A DNA stretch of 64,000 bases from Rariloculus sp965263005 (lineage in GTDB: Bacteria; Pseudomonadota; Gammaproteobacteria; Steroidobacterales; Rariloculaceae), in the NCBI RefSeq assembly GCF_965263005.1, contig NZ_OZ253579.1, positions 1,984,001 through 2,048,000 on the forward strand, read 5' to 3'. The position numbers were made by a program, and so were the translations under genes. Numbering within the stretch: position 1 is the first letter of the stretch; each line of letters opens with the position of its first letter. Below the pieces are notes generated by a model, which worked only from the letters and a program-made list of their open reading frames with translations, did not search any database and was not told the origin of the DNA. Below, in pieces: positions 26,919 to 37,599 of the stretch.

Positions 26919-27916
26919 GGCACGCACTGTTGACGGCGGCCGCGGTACTCGGCGTCCTTGCCGGGACCGCACGCGGCCAGGACGCGCTGCTCGCGCCGGC
27001 GGCGCCGCCATCTCCCGACGAGCGGATCGCGTACATGTGCCCGATCCACTCCGACTATACGTCGGACATCGCGGGCCGCTGTCCGCGCGACGGCATGGCG
27101 CTCGTGCGCGCGACGCCGTTCGACGTTCGCGACTACGGTATGGAGTTCTTCACCGAACCGCGCGTGGTCACGGCCGGCGAGAGCGCGACGCTGCGGTTCG
27201 CAATCCGCCACCCGGCCAGCGGCGAGCTCGTCCGCGAATTCGCGATGGTGCACGACCGGCGCTATCACCTGTTCGTCGTCAGCCAGGACATGGAGTACTT
27301 CGAGCACATCCATCCCGAGCAGGAAGCCGACGGGACCTGGACGATCGATGTCACCCTGCCGCGCGACGGGTATTACAAGGTGCTGTCGGACTTCGTCCCG
27401 AGCGGCGGCACCGCGCAGTTCATCGCGCGGCCGCTCGTGACGAGGGGCTATGACGGGGACCTCGTGGACGACGGCGCACGGCTCGTGCCCGATACGATGT
27501 TGACGAAGACGGTCGGCGATCTGAGCGCGACGTTGACGTTCGATCCGCCGACGTTCGTCGCGGGTCTTTACGGTCATCTCAACTTTCATCTGAGCGATAC
27601 CGCGACGGGGGAGCCCGTCACCGACCTGCAGGCCTATCTCGGTGCTTTCGGTCACACGTTGATCCTGAACGAGGAACTGACCGAGTACGTGCACTCGCAC
27701 CCGATCGACCTGTCCGCGGGTTTCGACGAGGAAGCCGGGCCGATGCTGTTCATGATCCCGATGGGCGTCGATGCCGAGACGCTGCGCGGCGGACCCGAAG
27801 TCTCTTTCGACGGACTCATGCCGCGGGCGGGACGCTATCGCGCGTTCACCCAGTTCAGGCGTCACGACGAGATTCGCACATTCGTATTCACGTTCGAAGT
27901 TGCGGCGGCGGAGTGA
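26915..27916 (+). CDS. Exported protein with heavy-metal-binding domain
   Basis: A 333-residue protein with a signal peptide (cut near ARGQD). Residues about 39-62 form a heavy-metal-binding domain: YMCPIHSDYTSDIAGRCPRDGM, with the C-P-x-H and C-P-x-x-G-M pairs that bind soft metals in CusB/CopA-associated modules. The rest is two beta-rich domains with several histidines (MVHDRRYHLFV, EHIHPEQ, YVHSHPID, FGHTLIL) that may also bind metal. It starts with GTG and overlaps the preceding gene. Likely role: periplasmic copper (or other metal) handling for the neighbouring redox proteins. Confidence 0.85.
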   Translation: MRHALLTAAAVLGVLAGTARGQDALLAPAAPPSPDERIAYMCPIHSDYTSDIAGRCPRDGMALVRATPFDVRDYGMEFFTEPRVVTAGESATLRFAIRHPASGELVREFAMVHDRRYHLFVVSQDMEYFEHIHPEQEADGTWTIDVTLPRDGYYKVLSDFVPSGGTAQFIARPLVTRGYDGDLVDDGARLVPDTMLTKTVGDLSATLTFDPPTFVAGLYGHLNFHLSDTATGEPVTDLQAYLGAFGHTLILNEELTEYVHSHPIDLSAGFDEEAGPMLFMIPMGVDAETLRGGPEVSFDGLMPRAGRYRAFTQFRRHDEIRTFVFTFEVAAAE

Positions 27917-27923
27917 GGTTGTG

Positions 27924-29078
27924 GTGAGCCGATTCACATGCGCGGCGGCCGTTTCGATGCTGGCATGTGCGGTGCTCGTGCCGGACGAGAGTCGGGCGCA
28001 TGCCGCAACGACGAACACCGTGCTCTTCGATCGTGAGATCGTGCGCATCCTCAATGAGCATTGCGTCATGTGTCACGTCAGCGGCGGCCCTTCATTCGCA
28101 CTCGCAAGCTATGAGGAGACCTGGGTACGGCGCCGCGCGATTCACGACGCCGTGCTGGCTGGCCGCATGCCGCTGTGGGCCGCGGTTTCAGGTTACGGAG
28201 AATTTCTGAACGGCAACGCGCTGACGCTGCGCGAGAAGCGGTTCGTCGTCTCGTGGGTCGAAGGTTTGGGACCGAGGAACGCCGGCGAGGTGTTTCTCAA
28301 TGTGCTCGATCCCGACGCCGATCAGCCCGCGGCGGTTCGCGCGGAGCCGAATTTCGACGATTGGAGGCTCGGGGAACCGGATATGAGGCTCAAGCTTCCA
28401 GGTGCGACGATCGAGCCTGCGCTGCCGACCCGGGTCGTTCGGACCGCGTTCGACACGGGACTGACCGAAGCTCGTTCGATCGCGGCGCTCGAGTTCATGC
28501 CGGACGATCGGCGCTTTGCACGAGCAGCGTTTTTCTTCGTCGAGGAGTCGGGCCAATGGCTCGGGAGCTGGACGCCGTGGCATGGGTTTACGCGTTTGCC
28601 CGGCGGTCTGGCTTATCGCCTGGCAGCGGGAGCGCGGATCGTCGCGGAGATCCATTACGCGAGCGAAGAGCCGCAGCAGCTAGCGGGACAGGGCACGATC
28701 GGATTGCATTTCGCCCGCGGCGCAACGAGCGAGCCGCGCGGCCTCGTGTTCGATGCGCGCGGCGAAGCCGGCCACGGCACGGCACGGCGGCGGTATCGCG
28801 CCGAGCAGTCGCTTGCGTCCGACAGCAGGATTCTGGCGCTGCGGCCTGCAGTTGCTCGTGGGCTTGAATCCGTCGAAGTATCGGCGCGGACGCCTGACGG
28901 CGGCACCGAGATCCTGCTGCTCGCCGTCGACATCCCGGCGGACTGGCCGACGCCCTATGTCTTTGCAACGCCGGTGTTCCTGCCGCGAGGCACGCGGCTC
29001 TCGATTGTCGGGTACTTCGCCGAGACTGCCACTGCGCCACCCGCGACGCTCCGGCTCGACGTCCGTTATGCCGAGTGA
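27924..29078 (+). CDS. Exported cytochrome c with copper type II monooxygenase-like region
   Basis: A 384-residue protein. The GTG at 27924 is chosen because GAGG lies five bases upstream and it starts the signal peptide. The N-terminal domain has one haem motif CVMCH (residues 47-51) and a DREIVRILNEHC context typical of cytochromes paired with oxygenases. The C-terminal half (LGSWTPWHGFTRLPGGLAYR ... IVAEIHYASEEPQ ... GLHFARG) matches the C-terminal domain of ascorbate-dependent type II copper monooxygenases (PHM/DBM-like). The active-site copper set is not fully verifiable by eye. Seven bases separate it from the metal-binding gene, so copper supply fits. Confidence 0.82.
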   Translation: MSRFTCAAAVSMLACAVLVPDESRAHAATTNTVLFDREIVRILNEHCVMCHVSGGPSFALASYEETWVRRRAIHDAVLAGRMPLWAAVSGYGEFLNGNALTLREKRFVVSWVEGLGPRNAGEVFLNVLDPDADQPAAVRAEPNFDDWRLGEPDMRLKLPGATIEPALPTRVVRTAFDTGLTEARSIAALEFMPDDRRFARAAFFFVEESGQWLGSWTPWHGFTRLPGGLAYRLAAGARIVAEIHYASEEPQQLAGQGTIGLHFARGATSEPRGLVFDARGEAGHGTARRRYRAEQSLASDSRILALRPAVARGLESVEVSARTPDGGTEILLLAVDIPADWPTPYVFATPVFLPRGTRLSIVGYFAETATAPPATLRLDVRYAE

Positions 29079-29270
29079 CGGCGATGCGGGCTAAATCCTT
29101 AAATGTCAGCAGCGCTGGACAAGCGCAATGGTACGTATGCTGCGTAGACGACAGCCACACTAGGTGGTTGGGACAACACCTCAGTTCGGCTTCAAAGGAG
29201 AGTAGCTAACGCCTCCGTTCTTCCGTGATCACCCGTCTTCAGGCCTGGCGAGTCCGGTGTTCCGGTTCGC

Positions 29271-30503
29271 TCAGAACCGGCCGAGTAACCACACACGTAC
29301 TGAATCCCTGTCGGGCGAGCCCGGACCGAATCCGCGGTCGAAATCTGTTCGCAGGAGTTCGATTTTCGCCGCCGCATTGCGAACGAAGAACCACGTCGCC
29401 GACAGGCCGATCAGGTCGCTGGCTCCCAACCTGTCCCGATCCAGATGCGAATAAATCAGGCGCACGCCGAGGGCGTCGGTCGGGAACAGTGCGCCGGAGA
29501 GCGTGTAGTTGCGTTCCCCTGCGGACTCTACGGACTGGTCAATTTCGTTGGGCGAAAATTCCGGGTTCGAGGTGAAAAAAATACGGTCGCCTGGCGTGCC
29601 CAATTCCTCCGGAAACCCGACGATAACCGGGTCCGCGAAGAAAACGCGCGTCTCGATCCGGCTCGAACGAACGCTTGCTTGTACCGTCCAGGTCAGTCCG
29701 CCAGCCTCGCCGACATGACGAACCGACAGGCTGATATCCTTGGTATCGTCTTCCGCATCTGCTTGCGTATCGATTTGGACCGGGTCGAACGGGATGCCCA
29801 ACGAGAAAGTCAGATGCGTCTGGATCGTCTCGCGTCGCGTCGTGCTCCGGAATCCCAATTCGACGGCTGTTCGCGACCCGAAGTATTTGCCCGCGAATAA
29901 TTTTGAACCCTCTTGTTGCGCTTCGATTTCCGTGAACACCTGCGGCACGTGATCGATCGTGCCTCGCTCGGCGCCAGCCCCCGCGTACCAGCCGCTGCCC
30001 GGCCACACGTATCGCCCCGACACGGCGTACTCCGATGCGTCGATGCCAAACTCCATGGGGAAATCAGCGAGCCTCGGATTTCCGGTGTCCCCGAACAGGT
30101 CGAACACATCCGGAGGCAACATGCCACCAGTGGATGGGTCGACACTGACGATTGCCGGAAAGAGTTCCTCACGTAATTTCGACCGCGCCACGTCGCCGGT
30201 CACGTAGCTGCTGCGATTCAGAAACGGCGCCAATTCGTAAGGACCGGCCTCGTCGTCAACCGGCGACAGGTAGTAGGTCGCTCCGAGCGATGAGTGACCC
30301 GACTCCACGACGCGCGGGGCATCGTCCTGCCGATAGCTGCCGGCAAGCTGCCAGGAGTATTCGGCGCCGGCCGCCGGTGACAGCATGACGAGACTCGCGC
30401 AAAGAATGCCTGGATAAACGAGTGTATGGACGATGGCACGATTCACGGGCGCGGCTCCTGTCGGTCGTCGTAAGGGGTTCATGGTCAAATTGTCGGCTGA
30501 CAT
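29271..30503 (-). CDS. Outer-membrane beta-barrel protein (porin-like)
   Basis: A 410-residue protein. An N-terminal signal peptide ends near SPAAGAEY, and the rest has amphipathic strands that alternate with loops (YSWQLAGSYRQD, SRTAVELGFRSTTR, DISLSVRHVGEAGGLTWTVQASV) and ends in GRF, the C-terminal phenylalanine of barrels. No TonB plug domain is present, so it is a porin or other passive barrel. Neither of two candidate starts (30503, 30482) has a good ribosome-binding site. Divergent and convergent neighbours suggest a separate transcript. Confidence 0.75.
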   Translation of the reverse strand: MSADNLTMNPLRRPTGAAPVNRAIVHTLVYPGILCASLVMLSPAAGAEYSWQLAGSYRQDDAPRVVESGHSSLGATYYLSPVDDEAGPYELAPFLNRSSYVTGDVARSKLREELFPAIVSVDPSTGGMLPPDVFDLFGDTGNPRLADFPMEFGIDASEYAVSGRYVWPGSGWYAGAGAERGTIDHVPQVFTEIEAQQEGSKLFAGKYFGSRTAVELGFRSTTRRETIQTHLTFSLGIPFDPVQIDTQADAEDDTKDISLSVRHVGEAGGLTWTVQASVRSSRIETRVFFADPVIVGFPEELGTPGDRIFFTSNPEFSPNEIDQSVESAGERNYTLSGALFPTDALGVRLIYSHLDRDRLGASDLIGLSATWFFVRNAAAKIELLRTDFDRGFGPGSPDRDSVRVWLLGRF

Positions 30504-30539
30504 CGGTTAACTTGCCAATGCCACGCCGTCATGTGAGGA

Positions 30540-31004
30540 TCAGAAAATCCCAGCCTCAAGCCCGGCCGCCAGCGTCATGCCCAGTTCTCGGCATTGTCCG
30601 AGCCAGATCTCCTGGAAGTTGCCAACCATCAGCAACGGTTCGGCCACCTGTTTCAACTTGAGGCCGGTGACGATGCGCGTGACGGCATTGACTGTGCCGG
30701 TGCCGTCATTGCCGGCCTTGACGACCAGCGCGTAGGGTTTACCGTCGACTTTGTCGAGGCAGGGATAATACGAGCGGTCGAAGAAATCCTTGAGCGCCCC
30801 GCTCATGTAGCCGAAGTTCTCAGTGGTTGCGAAAATAACCCCGTCGGCTTCCTGCAGTTCGGCAGGGCCCGCGGCCAGCGCTTGCACCGGGCAAACATCG
30901 ACCGACTCGATTGCCGGGTCCGATGCGCCGTCGATAAGCGCATCGACGATCCTACGGACGTTGTCCGAGGGCGCATGGTAAAAAATTGCGAGTTTGGAGT
31001 GCAT
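30540..31004 (-). CDS. Flavodoxin-fold NAD(P)H-dependent oxidoreductase
   Basis: A 154-residue cytoplasmic protein with flavodoxin-like alternating strands: LAIFYHAP (strand 1 and FMN phosphate loop), ADGVIFATTENFGYMSGALKDFFDR (the NAD(P)H-reductase/FMN-reductase signature) and KPYALVVKAGNDG. Length suits small FMN reductases of the WrbA/NADPH-FMN-reductase group. It is 36 bases upstream of the start of the barrel gene on the same strand. Electron partner unknown. Confidence 0.84.
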   Translation of the reverse strand: MHSKLAIFYHAPSDNVRRIVDALIDGASDPAIESVDVCPVQALAAGPAELQEADGVIFATTENFGYMSGALKDFFDRSYYPCLDKVDGKPYALVVKAGNDGTGTVNAVTRIVTGLKLKQVAEPLLMVGNFQEIWLGQCRELGMTLAAGLEAGIF

Positions 31005-31383
31005 GTCTTACCAATAGCCCGAGTACTTCTTGCGTTTCATCCGACTTCCTCCTTCCTTGCTCAGAGTCTGTCAGAAATCGCTTCCTCCGTGGACCGGTTA
31101 TTTGGGTGGACCCTCAGTCCCTTTCTCGTGGTTGCGGACAGCCAAGACCGCGAGTAGCGAGGCGGCCAGTGGCAAAGATCTCCATCTCCGTCCCATGACA
31201 TCAAGTCTACATATGATGACCTCGTGGGCATGCTTCGAACCGCCGCCTTCGTAGAGAATCCTGAGCGACGGTTTGCGGAACGCTTTCTCGCCGTGAGCAC
31301 TCATAGAGCAGCTGCCTTCCATCCCTTGGGAGCACAGGGAAGTCTGTTCAGCGCTCCGGCCGGGGGTCCATAGCCAAGCCGTG
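31005..31383. other. 379-base gap with one weak small ORF
   Basis: No family is recognisable here. The best frame is 31098-31304 (minus, 68 residues, basic, with a hydrophobic patch near its C-terminus) whose ATG has GGAAGG eight bases upstream. I did not call it as a gene. The 3' side is the end of the PhyH gene. Confidence 0.3.
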
Positions 31384-32202
31384 TCAAGTGCTGCCGGCCG
31401 TCTCCCGGTACAGGCGGTCGAGTTCCTGATGCCGCGCGAGCGCCTGCGGTTCCAAATCTCCTTGTGCAGGAATGTCCGCCCCGAAATTGCCGTAGGCATC
31501 GACACCGTGCACCACAATGGCGGTATCCCGATCATGCTTCGTCTGGCATATGTGCGTCGCCAGGTACTGGACGTTCAATCCGATGCGGCGCTCGTCGCTT
31601 CGGTTCGGCAGAGACGAATGCACGGTCCATCCGTGATGAAAGGACGCCTCACCCGGAAGCAGCGGACAGTACACCGTTTGCGATTCGTCCACGCCTTCCA
31701 CCGTCTGCCCCTGAAAGAGCAGGTTGGTCTTGCTGTCGACGATACGGTGATCGCGTCGGCCCGCCCGGTGGCTGCCCGGAACAAGACGCATGCAGCCGTT
31801 CGCTTCGTTGGCCGGGGACAGGGCCAGCCACATCGATACCTGATCGTCGCCGCTCAGGCCCCAGTAGGCAAGATCCTGGTGCCAACTGACGTGGGCGGGA
31901 GTACGGGGCTCCTTGATGATGTATGTCGAGTTCCAGAGAAGAATGTTCGGCCCGATGAGGGATTCCACGATGTCGAGGACGCAGTTGTGGATTGCGAGTT
32001 CCAGGGGGGATCGCAGAATGGTGTGGACTTTGGCCTTGTAGTTCAGCGGTCCGTAGACCGCCTCCGCCTCTTCCAGCCGGCGACGATGGTGAGCCGCGTC
32101 CGTTGCGTCGATTATCCTCACGGGTGAGAGATAGCCGTCCTGCCGGTAGCGCTCGACAACGTGTGCGCGATGCCCGCTGTTGACTGATTCCGCTTGCGCC
32201 AT
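31384..32202 (-). CDS. Phytanoyl-CoA dioxygenase (PhyH) family Fe(II)/2-oxoglutarate oxygenase
   Basis: A 272-residue protein. The start at 32202 (MAQAESVNSGH) is preferred because GGAGAG precedes it; the longer frame lacks that. The facial triad is visible in VSWHQDLAYWG (His-x-Asp) and a distal His in SFHHGWTVHSS, with Arg residues downstream in RSDERRIGLN as 2-oxoglutarate contacts. Bacterial PhyH members hydroxylate amino acids, ectoine and natural products. It is monocistronic in this window, next to remnants of mobile DNA. Substrate unknown. Confidence 0.86.
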   Translation of the reverse strand: MAQAESVNSGHRAHVVERYRQDGYLSPVRIIDATDAAHHRRRLEEAEAVYGPLNYKAKVHTILRSPLELAIHNCVLDIVESLIGPNILLWNSTYIIKEPRTPAHVSWHQDLAYWGLSGDDQVSMWLALSPANEANGCMRLVPGSHRAGRRDHRIVDSKTNLLFQGQTVEGVDESQTVYCPLLPGEASFHHGWTVHSSLPNRSDERRIGLNVQYLATHICQTKHDRDTAIVVHGVDAYGNFGADIPAQGDLEPQALARHQELDRLYRETAGST

Positions 32203-32476
32203 GGTATCTCTCCGGTGCGTCGCGCCATGCAGCAAGTTGCACCTGGGTATCTGGGGAAGAGCGCCACGCCTGCCGGTCACCATCCACGGCACCGCTCGGG
32301 GATATACATCCCCAGACAGGCACCATGCCCTTCCCCAATGAGTGTACCTCCGCGCGCCGGCAGGGTTCCATACTCAGAGTTGTCCAACGCCACATGAGCC
32401 TGAACGCCCGGTCTGGGCGATCATTGGAGCATGATCGTGGCACTTCAAACCGAACGCTTTCGCTCGGTCGATCAGG

Positions 32477-32635
32477 TCAGGGCCTTCCTGGATGGTATCC
32501 GTCCACCTCCCCGATCGACATCGCCTCGCCGCCCACGCCGGCGAGCAGTGCCTGCAGCCGCCTGATTTCCTCGGCGCCGTCGTCGGCGTCGTCGCGCATC
32601 GCGAACGCGATATCGCTCCAGGCAATACCGGTCAC
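32477..32635 (-). pseudogene. Short 52-residue fragment, possibly UPF0149-like
   Basis: A GTG-started frame (MTGIAWSDIAFAMRDD..., then SIGEVDGYHPG) resembling the early part of YecA/UPF0149 proteins, where an S-x-x-E-x-D-G motif is typical. It ends at a TGA after 52 codons, far short of the normal about 180. It starts beside the end of the IS fragment, so it may be a disrupted gene. The family suggestion is weak. Confidence 0.25.
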
Positions 32636-32640
32636 GGCTT

Positions 32641-33213
32641 AGGCTGAAGTTCCAGAGTCTGCCGCATTGAACTCGTTGATTTTCTGGACAAATCGAGAGA
32701 TACGGTGTGTCGCTACTGCGAACGTTCGAGACGCACGCCGAGCAGTTTGAAGACTTCGCGCTGTAGCGCGGTGGGCCGGGTGAGGACCTCGAACGGTTCG
32801 GCGCCGGGCAGGCGCGGGACGACCCGGTTCCTGGCGATCGTCGCCAGGTCGCCGAGCAGGGTGCGGAAGCTGTGCACCGGATGTCCGTTCGCGGTGCGTT
32901 TGCGCCGGGCTTTTTCCTTGGCCGCTGCGGAGACCTGCGCCGGCGCCACGATGGACGCGCGCGCCGCCTCGGCGGCGGCCGGATCGTCGTCGTCGAACAG
33001 CAGCGGCTTGAGCCGCTCGCGCAGGTGCCATTCCACGTAGTAGGCCAGCATGCACAGAAACACGTGCGCGCGCACCCGGTTCGCGGCGTGGTGGAAGACC
33101 GGCCGAACCTTCAGGTCCACGGTCTTGAGGCTTCGGAAGGCGCGCTCGACCGCGCTCAGGCGCTTGTAGGCGCGCACGGTTGCCGCTTGTGCTTGAGTGG
33201 AGTTGCCCGTCAA
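32641..33213 (-). mobile_element. Truncated IS1634-type (IS4 group) transposase remnant
   Basis: The frame 32713-33213 (166 codons) encodes the C-terminal third of an IS1634-family transposase: ATVRAYKRLSAVERAFRSLK, DLKVRPVFHHAANRVRAHVF and LAYYVEWHLRERLKPLLF are family-typical. The catalytic DDE domain at the N-terminal side (about 300 residues) is absent. Similarity seems to start near TVRAYK, about 33175; the codons upstream read differently and belong to another sequence. The C-terminus looks complete (VFKLLGVRLERSQ) and the bases after it up to about 32641 contain GGAACTTCAG, like the end of this IS family. Confidence 0.7.
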
Positions 33214-33299
33214 GCTGTAGTCGTTCCAATGGCAAGCGAGGACGGCCTCCCGCAGCGTCGTGGCGGTGTCGATCCTCTGGGGAAACCAGAAATAGCCGG

Positions 33300-33467
33300 G
33301 GTTGCCGACGTTTGACCCTCCTGTCCGCCACGCGTCACGAAATTTGCGATCCCGCCCACCGCATCCGAACCGTAAATCGCGCTTGCGCCTTCCTTGCGCA
33401 TCTCGATACGATCCAGCGCGTGAACTGGATCCGTTGCCGTACGGTCTATATTATCGTGTAGGACCAA
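33300..33467 (-). pseudogene. Fragment of a TonB-dependent receptor plug domain
   Basis: On the minus strand, 33467 downwards encodes ALDRIEMRKEGASAIYGSDAVGG followed by IANFVTRGGQEG. This is the classic plug-domain block (R-I-E...G-A-S-A-x-Y-G-S-D-A-x-G-G-x-x-N). No receptor follows: within 30 codons the reading switches to unrelated sequence that joins the transposase remnant. It is a deletion or insertion scar, opposite in strand to the intact TonB receptor at 33678. Confidence 0.65.
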
Positions 33468-33489
33468 ATGATTGTAAACTAGAAAGTAT

Positions 33490-33504
33490 TATGTCATCGA
33501 CATA
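33490..33504. promoter_or_regulatory. 15-bp dyad upstream of TonB receptor
   Basis: TATGTC-ATC-GACATA is a perfect inverted repeat in an AT-rich stretch between the receptor fragment and the intact receptor start at 33678. Its position would suit an operator, but no regulator is linked to it. Confidence 0.3.
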
Positions 33505-33677
33505 CTCCTATTGTGGTTTCCGGGCGTAGCGTGCCCGGCGCGTTGACTTGCTACAAGAACATTGACCGTAGCGTGGGCCGCCCATGTGGACGCGCGCATC
33601 GAGGCCGGGCGGCCCGCCTTCGCACTGTCGCGCTGGGCGTCGTACCTGACATTGTGCTGAAGACGAGGGCACTCCGA

Positions 33678-36200
<2,523 letters not shown>

Positions 36201-36502
36201 AGTGCTTGCTCCGTGTCGTTGCTGAGCTTGTGGGATCCGTTTTGCCTCGCGGCGCCACGGGGCGACAATTCCACACCGTAGACGATATACAACTAGTTAA
36301 GAAATAACGTTGTTATTGTCAAGTAGATAAAAAGTTTTTTTAAATGTGCAGATCGGGTTTCCCTACCGCTGCGCCGGTCGAGGCGCCGAGGCGGGCTTCC
36401 GCGCGAGCGCGCCCGCCAGGGATTGTCCGGGCCGGCGAAACGTGGGATGCTCGCCGCAGCCTTCGTCGCGGCGCTGCGTGCGGCGCGCCGGCCGATTGAC
36501 AC
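36201..36502. other. 302-base gap, partly AT-rich, upstream of PLP enzyme
   Basis: No gene seen. The segment 36290-36345 is strikingly AT-rich compared with the surrounding DNA and contains a 15-bp dyad (36303-36317) and the run gataaaaagttttttt. It probably holds the promoter of the PLP enzyme gene. Confidence 0.5.
36303..36317. promoter_or_regulatory. Dyad AATAAC-GTT-GTTATT
   Basis: A perfect inverted repeat about 185 bases upstream of the PLP enzyme start. A related dyad, GATAAC-GAC-GTTATC, lies at 37585-37599. The shared form is ATAAC-GnY-GTTAT. The pair brackets the PLP gene and the LysR gene end, so binding by the adjacent LysR protein is a possible role. Confidence 0.4.
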
Positions 36503-37582
36503 ATGAGCTTGAACCTATCGTCATCCGTCCTGTCCGGCCCGCTGTCCGGCGTCGGGCGGTTTCCGAGGGTTCGGCTCTGTCATGGGCCCACACCGCTGGA
36601 GGCGGCGCCCAACCTCGGTGCGGCGCTGGGCGTGGAGCTGTGGATCAAGCGCGACGACTGCACGGGGCTGGCGGCGGGGGGCAACAAATTGCGCCAGCTC
36701 GAGTTCCACTTCGGAGAGGCGCGCGCGAGAGGGGCCGATACGGTGCTGGTGACCGGCGCGGTGCAGTCGAATCTGGCGCGGCTCGCCGCGGCCGGCGCGC
36801 GCCGGCTCGGGCTCGACATCCACATTCAGCTCGAGGAGCGCGTACACGGTGCGGGCCCGCTTTACCGCGCCTCCGGCAACGTGCTGATCGACCGGCTGCT
36901 CGGGGCCACGCTGCATTCGTTTCCCGTCGGCGAGGATGAGGTGGGCGCGGACGCCGCGCTGGAGCAGCTCGCCCGGGCGCTCGAAGCGCAGGGTAGAACG
37001 CCCCACGTGATCCACTCCGGTGTCAACGGTCCGCCGCTCGGCGGGCTCGGTTACGTGGTGGCGGCGGCGGAGGTCGCCGAGCAGGCGCGCGCCCGCGGCG
37101 TGCGGTTCGACGCGGTGGTCTGCCCCTCCGGCAGCGGCCTCACCCACGCTGGGACCCTGGTGGGATTGCGGGCGCTCGGGGAGACGGTGCCGGTGTACGG
37201 CATCTGCGTGCGTCGCGCGGCTCGCCGGCAGTGCAAGCGTGTGCAGGGGCTGGCGGCGGAGCTGGCGGCGATGATCGGGTGGCCCGCCGTGGTCCGGGCG
37301 GGCGACGTTGACGTGTGCGACGCCGTGCACGCGCCCGGCTACGGGCGGCTCAACGGCGCGGTGCGCGAGGCGATGGCGATGGCGGCACGGCGTGAGGGGC
37401 TGCTGCTCGATCCGGTGTACAGCGCCAAGGCAATGGCGGGGCTGATCGCGCACGCTCGATCGGGGCGGATCGGGAAGGGCCAGCGGGTGCTTTTCATCCA
37501 CACCGGGGGCTTGCCGGCGCTGTTCGCCTACGGGGACGAACTGCGGCCGTGGTTCGCGAACGCGGTGGAACACCCACAATGA
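36503..37582 (+). CDS. D-cysteine desulfhydrase/ACC deaminase-family PLP enzyme
   Basis: A 359-residue cytoplasmic PLP fold-type II enzyme. The opening GPTPLEAAPNLGAALGVELW and IKRDDCTGLAAGGNKLRQLEF, with the PLP lysine Lys62 in GGNK, define the D-cysteine desulfhydrase/1-aminocyclopropane-1-carboxylate deaminase subgroup; L-cysteate sulfo-lyase is a related possibility. Another landmark is PSGSGLTHAGTLVGL, the phosphate-binding loop. Substrate cannot be fixed from sequence. It is convergent with the LysR gene 13 bases away. Confidence 0.85.
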   Translation: MSLNLSSSVLSGPLSGVGRFPRVRLCHGPTPLEAAPNLGAALGVELWIKRDDCTGLAAGGNKLRQLEFHFGEARARGADTVLVTGAVQSNLARLAAAGARRLGLDIHIQLEERVHGAGPLYRASGNVLIDRLLGATLHSFPVGEDEVGADAALEQLARALEAQGRTPHVIHSGVNGPPLGGLGYVVAAAEVAEQARARGVRFDAVVCPSGSGLTHAGTLVGLRALGETVPVYGICVRRAARRQCKRVQGLAAELAAMIGWPAVVRAGDVDVCDAVHAPGYGRLNGAVREAMAMAARREGLLLDPVYSAKAMAGLIAHARSGRIGKGQRVLFIHTGGLPALFAYGDELRPWFANAVEHPQ

Positions 37583-37584
37583 GA

Positions 37585-37599
37585 GATAACGACGTTATC
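37585..37599. promoter_or_regulatory. Dyad GATAAC-GAC-GTTATC
   Basis: Perfect inverted repeat in the 12-base gap between two convergent genes and across the TAA of the LysR gene. It resembles the dyad at 36303. It could be a bound operator or a bidirectional terminator stem; with a 6-bp stem and no T run the terminator idea is weak. Confidence 0.35.
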
